Of a stretch of 64,000 bases of DNA, positions 32,880-42,847 are shown in pieces. Numbering within the stretch: position 1 is the stretch's first letter; every line of letters begins with the position of its first letter. Under the pieces are notes generated by a model, which was not told the origin of the DNA, searched no databases, and saw only the letters and a program-made list of their open reading frames with translations. The position numbers and the translations under genes are program-made. This DNA comes from Dimargaris cristalligena (Eukaryota; Kickxellomycota; Dimargaritomycetes; Dimargaritales; Dimargaritaceae). The stretch is taken from NCBI GenBank assembly GCA_027576995.1, contig JANBQC010000001.1:62001-126000 (forward strand). Direction: 5' to 3'.

Positions 32880-33396
32880 GGTGTGAATCTCGGGGGTTTG
32901 GGGGAAAAGGGGAATTTAGGGGGAAAAGGGGTAATGGTAAACTTAAAGGAGTAGTTGAAGTGGCTGTGATGGATTCGAGGATTGTGGGCAAAGCAAGGCT
33001 TGACAGGCCAGAATGATCGGTAAGGTGAATGGGGGAGAACGTCTGTAAAAACAATTGAGGGTATAAAGAGCTCGTAGGGTTAGCACGACTTGGTGGCGGG
33101 TATAGTGAGTTTTACCCCTTCTCATTCGCTGCCAATATATTCCCAAGCACTTAAGGAGAAGAGTTGTAGGGGAAATGGTCTACTAAGTTCTAGGGAATAC
33201 TTCGCTATTTTTTGTTAGTTGACTCCCAATATCTATCCTCTATTATTCTGCCTTTGGCCATTGCTCATTGCCTATTAACAGTACCCTTGCCCTACACCGC
33301 CTCTACTTAACTTATTTTACCAATCCTTTACGTGACTTTGCTGCCCTTTCTCTTCTCTATATATATCCCAACCTCGCATTTCCCGCTTTCCGTACC
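32880..33396. promoter_or_regulatory. Divergent promoter between MRPS17 and GPI8
   Basis: About 520 nt. The left side has G-rich runs (C-rich for MRPS17). The right side is pyrimidine-rich with a TATATATCCC string near 33360, shortly before the GPI8 ATG. Confidence 0.45.
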
Positions 33397-34772
33397 ATGA
33401 AACCATACCTCATCTTGGCCTTCTGTGGGACCCTGCTCACCTGTATAGGGGGGTCCGGTGTTCTTGCGGACCACGGGTCCTCGGCCCAGCCCGAGCAGCA
33501 AGTAGAGAATTTCTTTCGGCCGCACGAGCACACCAATAATTGGGCTGTACTAGTAAGTCGACAGTGGGATTGCGCCAGAGCCGTGCTCGCCGTTATTTGG
33601 CATCTGTCTTTCGGTTGGTTCCCGAATTCCGCCGACCTCCTTGCGGTTATTCCGCCCATAAGCTTGCTGTTTTTCATATGGCTCAGCGGACTTTTCCTAA
33701 CCCCTCCCCTCCTACCTACTACTTCCCTACTGTCTTTGATATGCCATTACTTTGCCAGGTTTGCACATCACGCTTCTGGTTCAACTACCGCCATATGGCC
33801 AATACATTGTCCATGTACCGAACCGTTAAACGCCTGGGTATACCTGACTCCAACATTATTCTAATGCTGGCGGACGATGCCGCGTGCAACTCCCGTAATA
33901 AGGTACCGGGTACTGTGTATGACCACCCGAGCAAGCATATTGATTTATATGGCCAGAACGTCGGAGTAGACTACCGCGGTTACGACGTCACGGTTGAAAA
34001 CTTCATCCGCTTGCTCACCGGGCGGGTTCACCCCCAGACCCCACGTTCCAAGCGATTGCTTACCGACGACAAGTCCAATGTTTTTATTTATATGACCGGC
34101 CACGGTGGCGACGGCTTTCTCAAGTTCCAGGATGCCGAGGAAATCAGCAGCCATGATCTGGCCGATGCCTTTGCCCAAATGTGGGAAAAGCAGCGGTACC
34201 GCGAGATTCTGTTTATGGTTGACACCTGCCAGGCGAATACCATGTATACCCAGTTCTACTCCCCCAACATTGTCAGTGTCGGCTCCAGTGCCAAGGGGGA
34301 AAACTCCTACTCCTACTTCCACGATCACGACCTCGGTGTCTCCGTGATTGATCGCTTTACCTACTTTAACTTGGAATTTTTGGAGAATGTGGATTCGCAT
34401 AGCCAAACGACGTTTCGGCAGTTGTTCGACTCGTACGACCCGAGCCTGATCAACTCTCACCCCGCCGTTCGCACTGACCTTTATCCCAAATCACTCGACC
34501 AAGTCCCATTAACTGATTTCCTCGGCGGGGTTCAAAATGTGGAACTCACCCGGACACTCCCCCAGTCGATAGCGGAATGGGTGCCCAGCATTGGCTCCGC
34601 TGCTCCACCGGTAACGGCGGAATCCTCCACTTCTCCCCCCAGTTCGTCTCCCCCTCTTAGCGAACCAGCGACCCTCCAGGCAGTGCGTTCGTCACCGTCG
34701 TGGTATCAGACCATGGTCCAGTACGGCGTTTTGGCCCTGGTTGGATGGTCTGTATGGGTTTCCGTCGTTTAA
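33397..34772 (+). CDS. GPI8: GPI transamidase catalytic subunit (Gpi8/PIG-K), two exons
   Basis: Exons 33397-33552 and 33759-34772 give 389 residues. Gpi8 is the caspase-like cysteine protease of the ER GPI-transamidase. It cleaves the C-terminal signal of precursor proteins and attaches the GPI anchor. An N-terminal signal peptide (MKPYLILAFCGTLLTCIGGS) comes first. The junction restores HTNNWAVL/VCTSRFWFNYRHMAN, a hallmark of the family. The catalytic dyad is H167 (YMTGHGGDGFLKF) and C209 (MVDTCQANTMY), close to human H164 and C206. A Ser/Pro linker and one C-terminal membrane helix (YGVLALVGWSVWVSVV) end the protein. The 206-nt intron uses GTAAGT and TTTGCCAG. Confidence 0.97.
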
Positions 34773-34976
34773 ATGGGATAATCGACGGGCATGTGATGAT
34801 GTGGTGGGGGCTCACAGCCCCTTGGCTTATTAATGCAGATATTAATTAAAATTCCGACTTGCCGCCCTGCCCATCCATCTGACGCATCATTTATTTTAAC
34901 ATTCCGGATTAATTAATAAATATAGTTGGTGTATATAAGTTGCCTAAATGGCAGGTTCAATGGGGGGAGTTATTTA

Positions 34977-36824
34977 TCATTGGGGAGGTTGCTTGGACCG
35001 CCACTGGGACCCTTTCCAGTAAAGCGTGTAAATGAGGCCCGAACTCAGGAGACATATTCCCGACAGCAGTGTTAGGGACCATCCCGTTCCCAGGGATCGT
35101 CCGACAAGTTCAATTACACCAGTCCAAAGGGCCCCATAGAGGCACCGGAAAAAGTTGGCCAGTGAGGTGATGCTGGCGCTCCGATCACTGAATAGATCAA
35201 CCAGGTAGGCGGAAAGCCCGGAGAACGTGGCGTGCATGGCTACGCTTACTGGTTCCGTTAAAGGGCAAGTCAGGGTGGTATAGTACGGTACCCCCATTTG
35301 GGCAGTTCCGTAGATAAGTGGGATGGAGCGATATAGGGTCTTGGTTAGCTACTACAGGCTGAGTGATTAGGCAAATTTCTGTGTGCAAGGGGAGGGGCTC
35401 CTGAGCAGGGTTAGCTGGTGTGCTTCACTCTAATGAATCAATGGGTGATTCCGAATCGTTCAGTAATTCGTATAAAGCCAGTTAAATATGAGCAGGGAGA
35501 AGCTCAACTTACATATGAATTGAAGGGCCATTAGGAGAGGGATGCTAGAATGACGGTCAAGGCACCAGCCGTAGGCCGTTAATGCCACGGGAAATAAAAC
35601 GGTGGTCACTAATAGCAGCTGTAGACGACGCTCAACAGGGGCGGACGACCCTGAACATGGTTCAATGAGGGGCTTGTTAGGAAATATGTCCGAAGCGCCC
35701 GTTGGCTGACAGTGGTTCATGGTCCAGTCCGCAATGTAACCGCCTAATAAAGAACCTACTATATTTCCGACGCCGATGGAAATGAAACACAGGCCGGTCT
35801 GTGCCGACGAAAGTCCGTACGCGCTGGTCAACACGACGGGTATGATAGTTTTCATTCCGTATAACGTACCGAAAAAGCAGGCTGAGCAAATGATGGGCAG
35901 TGCTACGTACGGGAAGCGCAGTAACGGAAATATGTTCAGCATGGCCGCTAGTCGACGGGGCTGTTCGACCGTTAACCCCTTTAAATCGATTCCGTAGCGC
36001 CTAGCCACCGTTGGTCGATGAGTCTCGGGCAGGAGTACGGTTAGGCAAAGGCCGGATAGCCCGGCTACCAGGGCCGTGACCCAAAATACCCACCGCCATC
36101 CCCACCCCTGCGCAATGTAACCCCCGCACACCGTCCCCACGACGGGGCCTAGCATCTGTCCACTAAAGAAAAGGCCCAAGGCCGTGCCTCGTTCGTGGGG
36201 CTCGTATAAGTCGCTAATGGTACCCGCTCCCACCACCATACTAGTGGAGCCCCCAAGGGATTGGAAAAAACGGGCCGCAATCAGGGTCTGGATGTTAGGG
36301 GCGAGGGCACAGCACACGGAGGCGGCGACGCATAGCAAAAACCCAGGACCGTAGGCGGCCCGTCGTCCATAGCGGTCAGCAAGGGGTCCCCACAAGAGGG
36401 GGCCAAGGGCCATGCCCACCATAAAAACCGAAATGGCCAGGCTGACCTGGTGCACCGATGTGCCGAGGCCATGGGCTATACTGGGTAAAGCAGGTAAAAA
36501 AATATTGGAGGCCAGTGGGGCCACCGTACCAGCCAAGGCAGTCACCCCCAAAATGCAGCGCTTAGTCCAGCAGGGGAATGGACAGTAAATAGGCTCCAGG
36601 GTCCACTGTTGCGGTGCTAGCCAGCAATGGTGGGCTGGGCTGTTGGGATCAATAGGCTTGGGAATCGGAGGTGGAAGGGGCGGGCCGATGGTTATATCGT
36701 CTAAATGGGTCTTGGTTGAGAATAGACAGGGTGTCTCGGTTTTAAGCAGTTCACTGGGCAGAATCACGGGGGCGGGAGTGTGGCAAACGGGCCTGATGGT
36801 TAATTGGGAATTATGTTGACCCAT
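34977..36824 (-). CDS. Major facilitator superfamily transporter, DHA1 drug:H+ antiporter type, two exons
   Basis: Exons 36824-35513 and 35248-34977 give 527 residues with about twelve membrane helices after an 85-residue cytosolic start. Motif A is GPLADRYGRR at 146-155, between helices 2 and 3. The antiporter motif C is GQMLGPVVGTVCGGY in helix 5. TLYGMKTIIPVVL, in a later helix, also fits DHA1 carriers (Bcr/CflA, Qdr-like). Substrate cannot be read from sequence; expulsion of small amphipathic compounds or polyamines is typical. Exon 2 restores helix 11 (ILSVAMHATFSGLSAYLVD), which is why I chose the acceptor AACCAG at 35249-35250. The intron is 264 nt. A better-looking acceptor lies inside it and leads to an immediate stop (see findings). 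Confidence 0.88.
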
Positions 36825-37888
36825 TGTTGTACAGGTAAGCTCGCAAATATCGGAGTCGAAAGTAGGGGAGCTTTTTGTGAGTTTGGGGATGGTGCTCGTG
36901 GCAATATAGGTGTGGTGAGATGCGCTGGGTATGTATACAGCGGTAATTTTTTTGGCACAATAAAGTTGATAAAATACAGTTATATTTCGAGTTGGATGAA
37001 GTTTTAGTGTAATATTGAATTCAGATGGACTAGTAGATTTTGGAGTGAATAGGATCGGAAGAGAGGGTGTAAGCAGAAGAAAGTGCGATATTCACTAGGT
37101 TCAGTAGATCACCTATGGCATCCAAATTCCGAATATTATTGAAGCCAGTCGATAAAACTATATTCTGGAACTGGCGATTGATTGCAGGAGGACCTGACTA
37201 CTGATTAGGAAGGAAATATGTGTACTACATGCAACTAAACAGAGGGAAGCACCACCAGAAGCAGGGTGGCGGTGGTATGGGCCCTATATAAGGCCCCACT
37301 GACTAAACCTCGCCCCGATCTTTACCCTCACGTCCCGATACTTGCATTATAATTAGAGGCATCGTCGACTTTAACCATACGCAAACGACTGAATTTCAAC
37401 CCGGCTTCCCCAGTAATTCCAGTCGTAGGCTGCAGTCCAACAGTGGCTGAACCTGGCGATTCTAAGAATAGCGAGGGGCGTTCACCGAACATTCATAGGG
37501 GACGGGGCGATTTAGTGTCTGAAATCGCCCCTAAATAGGGAATGGTACTGGGATTAATATTTTATTAGGTCCAAATATTTCGCAGAAAATACTGCAGAGA
37601 AAAATGTGGGGGTACACGATTAGATAACGCTGGCTCAATAGAAATGCAATGCCAATCTTAGGCCGGCCGAATGGCATGCCTTCTCTCAGCAATTCTGCCC
37701 CATTGCTTGATATGCGCTCTTCCAGTATTAATGAGCAACAGTTTAAATTAGAGCTTGCCTTAGAAATGAGCTATGTACGACATTTATTTTTCAGTTGGCC
37801 TTTACTATTTTTTCTTATTGGACATCTGGAACATGCCCTGCCTTGCAAACGCTGCCGTTGGATCTTTCGGTATAAAAATGTAATTCAT
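36825..37888. other. Spacer upstream of the MFS gene and downstream of YJU2
   Basis: About 1.06 kb, AT-rich at its left end. A palindromic TATA context (GGGCCCTATATAAGGCCCC) lies at about 37277-37295. A plus frame of 99 codons (37649-37948) overlaps the YJU2 3' end antisense and is not recognised. Confidence 0.5.
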
Positions 37889-39001
37889 TTAATCATCGCT
37901 CTTTACCGACGAACTCTCTTGGTCGCTCGAGTCATAAGCGCCAAGTAGATCAGTCAGATTCGATACTGGCTCAGGTAGAGCCTGGGCAGGCTGGGGGATG
38001 GGTTTTGGGGCGGGGGTAACTGATGCGGGTTTCCGTAAAACTACACCAAGTTGCTCGGCTAAAGCTGAATTAGTATTGGTCCGCCGGGCGGCGAAGGAAG
38101 GTATTTTAGGGCCATCCTGGGTAGCGTGTAGGGGGCCAAGTAGGCGGGCCTTGGCCTCTCGGACATGATCCTGGCTAGAAACGGCGGCCGGTGGAGGCAT
38201 CTCCTTCTTGGCCTTGAACAAATCCTTGATCATCTGCTCCTCTTCTTCCGTAAACTCGGGTTCCTCTTCCTCGGGCACCTGGTCTTCCCGAAGGGTCTCG
38301 AGCAGTTTATCGGTATCTACGCGCGCCGAACGGGCGCTTCGGGTGCGCAGTTCATCAAGTGCGTCGAGCTCTTCCATCTCCCGTTTCGATTCCAGCGTTC
38401 GGTTTTCTAGGGCCTTCATGGGATCGTTGGCTTCCTCTTCCTCCCGCTTTTTCCGACGCTCATCGGGGGTTTGGGACGTGCTCGCAGCGTTCTCGAAATT
38501 GCGCTTGGCGCCGTGTTCCGGTACGTAGTCTACATTTTGGGGATCGGTTTTGAAGGTAATTTCGGCCGCACAGCGGGGGCAGCGAATGTAGAACCGGAAC
38601 ACCTGGATGTTGAGGTACATTTCACCCACTACGGACTCCTTACGGGCGTTGAATTTCTTTTTCTGGGCAATGAATTCGCCACAGGTGTTGCAGCGCATCG
38701 AATACGGAGCCATCAAACGCACCTTATGCTGCTGGACCTTGGGCCGCTTGGCCCGGGGAATGAGCGCCGGGTCGAAGTCTGGGGGGTAGTACTAATTACA
38801 GTGGCGAAGAGGTTGCATTTCAGAGTAGGTTGAACGGTCATGGTAGATAGGTTCAGTGGGAATGCGGTTAGTTTAGGTATTTTCAGGTCGAATTTTGCAA
38901 TGGCCGCCAAGGAACAGCGCCTGGGGCATTATGGGGGACACGGAATAGGTGGCGTAGGAGAGGGGTTTTCTTACCTTGTTTAATACTTTACGCTCAGACA
39001 T
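37889..39001 (-). CDS. YJU2: Splicing factor Yju2/CWC16 (CCDC94 family), two exons
   Basis: Exons 39001-38975 and 38791-37889 give 309 residues. Yju2 joins the spliceosome with the Prp19 complex and promotes the first catalytic step. The nine-codon first exon reads MSERKVLNK, and exon 2 continues YYPPDFDPALIPRAKRPK, exactly the family start. The zinc-binding CWC16 core has C43 and C46 (MRCNTCGEF) and C80 and C83 (IRCPRCAAE), with KKFNARKE, VFRFYI, ITFKTDP and EHGAKRNF between and after. A charged coiled-coil region with PMKALENRT follows, then an acidic stretch. The Ser-rich tail ends SSSVKSDD. The intron is 183 nt with GTAAGA and TTAG. Confidence 0.96.
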
Positions 39002-40733
39002 GGTGGACTATCTGTGAAAGGCTGAATGAACGAGTATGGTGAATTGACTGCAGTTGAGCTATGGAGTCGCGCTTTCTGAATGTGTTACAGAATAATAATA
39101 ATAGAGTTTACGGCTATAAATAATTGCTAAAGAGGGGGGAAAAGAGGAAATGGGATAAGCAAATGAGAGCAATGCGTAATAGCCGGAACAGGTTCTTCTC
39201 AATTCAAGAGTAAATGAGTTTAGGCAATGAGCCGGTATTGACCATGAAGCTCCGAATTAAAGGATGGATGTGGGAGTGAAATGGGCATGTTTTATTTACC
39301 GAGTGGTGGTGGTATATATTTTCTTCAATCATAAAAACACAGCAGCCTAGTTTGACCTGTAATTAGGTGTCATGGGCAGGTTTACACCACAAACAATTTT
39401 CTATGTTATCCATGGACCTTCTGCAGCCCCCCGCCTCCCCGCCTGCTTATGAAATACATATAAGTTATAATAAAAGTGGTTATTTACAATATCATTCGCC
39501 TTCTACTGTATAGTATTAGGGGGGACTGGACTGTTATTCCTCAAATACATCAATTAGAATGGTCAGCACGTCCCCGGTGGAGGACGGTCTATGTATAACC
39601 GCAATGGAAACATGGATAGTCGCCCGTCTTTGGGATAATTCTTGGGCAGGCCTGACTGTTCATAACCCGAATCCTGGCCATTAAACGAACCACCCATGGT
39701 ACTGCGTCCCTTTCCTTGTAAGCCCGTCTAACCTGGAGGCCAAATTCTCCCAATTCCAGGCGGGATAATGGGGGCCGGGGTAGAGTAGATGCCAGTAGCT
39801 CTCAGCCTTCCTCCAAGAAAGAGCAACCCACTTGGGCCATCCGCTTTGAAATCATTGGCGTTGACTATGCGAGGGACTTTACCGCACCAAGTCCAGGATA
39901 TTTAAAGCATCACCGGGGAACATGGTTGGCTTTAACGCAAGTGAAAATGGACTAAGATCACTACTGCAAGTATGGTCCGTTGCATGAGCATTTGCTGTTT
40001 CTTTACTCCGGAGTTATTAGGTAAGGGGTTGACACGATTGCTTCAGCAGAAATATCGACCCGGCTAGCGTACATGTAACATCATTATTATGCCGCCATCA
40101 CAGGTTGTAGACCGCTGGACAACATAAGGTAATTATTATGGGGCTCGGAGGCGAATTAGGATTAGGTAATCTCGGAACCTAAATAGTATCCGCAGCATAT
40201 ATGGGCAATGGCCAGACTACTACCAGCTCTATAGAATCCTTACATACGAGAAGCAGTGAATACCCTCGACCACTGTTGAGAGGGCAATTCCATTGACCGA
40301 TATACTATGTTATAAACCCAATTCAATCCCTATATATAACTTTAATTTAAGCGTAGGTTTAAGGTCATGGGGGATGTTAATGGAACGATAAAATCTAAAC
40401 CAAACATACGCTACCTCGAGATAGATACAGATGAAGATTGAAAGTAGTGGCGACAGAATTCATAAAGAATCACGGACTCCCCAACTCAAGCATAATATTG
40501 ATATACACAGAATGCAGACTGGACCAGTGTGTCCAAAATATTTGCAATAGGTAAAAGGCGAAATAATAATAAAATGAATAGACGAAAGAAAGTAACTGTA
40601 CGCGGAAAGTGAGAAATGAATCGTGAAAAGCTGGCCCTGGATATGGTCGGCCGTGAGGCTGTTTGGTGGACGGGGCCACTGGCAGTGCCCCCTCTTCCCA
40701 TTTCGGTAATATCCATGGTCTCCAGTATACCTC
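39002..40733. other. Spacer between YEA4 3' end and YJU2 5' end
   Basis: About 1.73 kb, AT-rich, with no recognised gene. One plus stretch (about 39764-39955) reads as an uninterrupted 63-codon frame ending in TAA after a plausible branch site and acceptor, but I could not join it to a start codon. Confidence 0.45.
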
Positions 40734-41825
40734 CTACTGCTGCTTCTTGGTGGCAGGAGTGGGGGTTGGAGTGTTGGGGGAAGGAGAGGCCCGGCGACCG
40801 GCCTGAGAATAAATGACGGAGCCCACAAAGACCAAGAAACAGCCCACCATAGTCTGGCGGGACATGGGGTTGCTAAAAATGATAACCGATAGGATCAACG
40901 AGATGAGTTTGCGGATATTCAGGACCAGATTCACGGTGAGGGAGGTGGCCACCGCGGTAAGCCGATTGACACCGGTTGCGCAGAGGTACTGGGTGGCGAC
41001 ATTGAGAGAGAGGAAGAGCCACAAAGACGGGATGACCCAGGTCATGCCCGGCACGGATACGGCCATGGGGGCGGACTGGTTCAACACGCTAATCTGGGTC
41101 TGAATGCGGGGCCATAGGGGTAGGAACAGCGGCAGAGCCAAAAAGTGGTTGTAGAACAGGCCCTCCCGCCAGGCATTATTGTACTTGCGGTAGGTGACCT
41201 CTTGGTACAGACCCAGCACGGCAATTAGTAGCATGGCCAGCGCCAACAGACCAATGCCCATAAGCCACTCGGAGAAGGTGTCGCCCGTATGGCTGAGGAG
41301 TCGCTGTTCCGAGTGCGTCGAGCCGAGGGTCGCGGTAACGACGCCGGCGGTCACTAGAGCCACGGCAGCGACCTGCATGGTGGAGTAGCGTTTCCCCAGG
41401 ACCAGGTAGCCGGCCACCATATTCACCATGAGACTGCCCGAGCGGAACACAATGTGCAGAGGCACAGAGATGTGGAAGGCCAGGGCCCAGTTGTTCAGAA
41501 TAGACACCAGGAAGTAGAGCACCACCATGACCAGCCAATCGTACAGGGGCACCACCCGGGGCTTGAGGCGGGGCCAGGACCAGTGGGTGGGGTCGGACGG
41601 CGAATGGAACTGGACATGGCGGAACAGACCCTCGAGGGACACCACAACAAACTGGGCAAAGGTGATGAGGTTGCCAGCATCCGGGACGGCGGTGACGATG
41701 CTTTCGAGCGTATAGACGTTGCTGCAGCACCCGCCAAAGACCAGTGCGGATATCAGGGCCCAGTCGGGGAGGGCTAGGGGCCACCATCGCCTCAGGGAGG
41801 CAGTCGGGGACGACTTGGACGACAT
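40734..41825 (-). CDS. YEA4: UDP-N-acetylglucosamine-type nucleotide-sugar transporter (SLC35B4/Yea4 family)
   Basis: This intronless 363-residue protein has about ten hydrophobic segments. It belongs to the SLC35B4/Yea4 group, which brings UDP-GlcNAc (and UDP-xylose in animals) into ER or Golgi lumen, in fungi for chitin and glycan synthesis. Family blocks seen are ALVFGGCCSNVYTLE near the start, GNLITFAQFVVVSLEG, LNNWALAFHISVPLHIVFRS, GYLVLGKRYS, GLYQEVTYRKYN and EGLFYNHFLALPLF. CATGVNRLTAVATSLTVNLV and LNIRKLISLILSVIIF come nearer the end. The C-terminus is a Pro/Thr-rich tail ending KKQQ, which could act as a C-terminal lysine-type retrieval signal, though it is not a strict KKXX position match. 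Divergent from the PPR gene. Confidence 0.93.
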   Translation of the reverse strand: MSSKSSPTASLRRWWPLALPDWALISALVFGGCCSNVYTLESIVTAVPDAGNLITFAQFVVVSLEGLFRHVQFHSPSDPTHWSWPRLKPRVVPLYDWLVMVVLYFLVSILNNWALAFHISVPLHIVFRSGSLMVNMVAGYLVLGKRYSTMQVAAVALVTAGVVTATLGSTHSEQRLLSHTGDTFSEWLMGIGLLALAMLLIAVLGLYQEVTYRKYNNAWREGLFYNHFLALPLFLPLWPRIQTQISVLNQSAPMAVSVPGMTWVIPSLWLFLSLNVATQYLCATGVNRLTAVATSLTVNLVLNIRKLISLILSVIIFSNPMSRQTMVGCFLVFVGSVIYSQAGRRASPSPNTPTPTPATKKQQ

Positions 41826-42847
41826 GCCGGAAGAAGGAAAGGGGGGAAAGAATGAGTCACCCTGCTAGGAGTAGTGGCTGGTAAAGGGGGTGTGGCGGTA
41901 TGGCCGGTTCAAGGGCCAAAAGGAATGAGGAGCAGCCCTGGGGGGGTTGCAAGCAGATAATATAGAAGAAAGTAGTAGTTATTAGTAAAGGGAAAGGATA
42001 ATAGCTGCCATGGTCACGCAGATAGGTAGGGCTCTATTATTCTTTAAAGCACAGCGCTATTGGATTTATTGCAACCAATGTATAGGGGAGGAGAAGGACG
42101 CGGCGGTCCCCGCCGAAAACCGCCGAGGAGGTACCTCTCTTCCTAGTAGAGCTATTCAACACAATCGTCATCTGCCTAGTCGGCCGGGCAAACCCGTGGT
42201 TTATTCTATGAATAGAATATATATATATATATATATANNNNNNNNNNAAATGGCCCTGTATTTAAAGAAAATAGACAAGGCAGTCAGTCTCCAGCAATAA
42301 TAGCCCCTTTCACATATCGATTGCCAATATCCCGGGAATTGGTATTTAGCCTATGCCTCAACTCCTACGGCAAGGCCACTCAAGTTTCAAATTAGCCACA
42401 TCTTCTCCCATATTAGCCCTTCCCATTGTCTGAATTCCGGCGCCCACCTGTTTGTTTAATGGGGCTGCTAAAGAGCAGAATAGGCGCTATTTTGCTATAA
42501 TATCACGAAATAGAACGGCCAGTCTACTTTAAACCCCCCCATTTTGGCCCTGTTGGCCAAGGCCAAATGGAAATACGCCTGTATTTAATCAGGCGAATAT
42601 ATAGAATTAGGTTAGATACCGCACACTCCAAGTCTATGGGGGCCAGCCCTGCACTGCGGCTAGACCCTTCCTATCTTACGGGGCGATCGCTTTCCTGGTG
42701 CTGCAATTGCACCCCACCGCCTGGTCGCTTACGGTTGGATGACATGGGTCACTTGGATTCCATAACTCTTACTACATGCCTCTATTATTAAGTCCCTTTT
42801 ACTCTCCTTGACTGGGCCCCCTCGAATCCCCCACCCCGCTCTTCTCC
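41826..42847. promoter_or_regulatory. Divergent promoter between YEA4 and the PPR gene, with an assembly gap
   Basis: About 1.02 kb containing an AT microsatellite that ends in ten N. The right half has several GGCCAA/TTGGCC strings near 42545-42565. No gene is recognised. Confidence 0.5.
42217..42247. repeat. AT microsatellite ending in a 10-base assembly gap
   Basis: An (AT)n run from 42217 to 42237 is followed by ten N (42238-42247), so the true repeat length is unknown. Confidence 0.95.

Noticed and set aside
35197..35388. Minus frame overlapping the MFS intron and second exon
   Set aside because: It is a shifted frame; the in-phase exon 2 from 35248 restores conserved transporter helices 11-12.
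37649..37948. 99-codon plus frame with a protein-like start and a TATA-like sequence 350 nt upstream
   Set aside because: Its end overlaps YJU2 antisense, the second half is hydrophobic low-information sequence, and no family is recognised.
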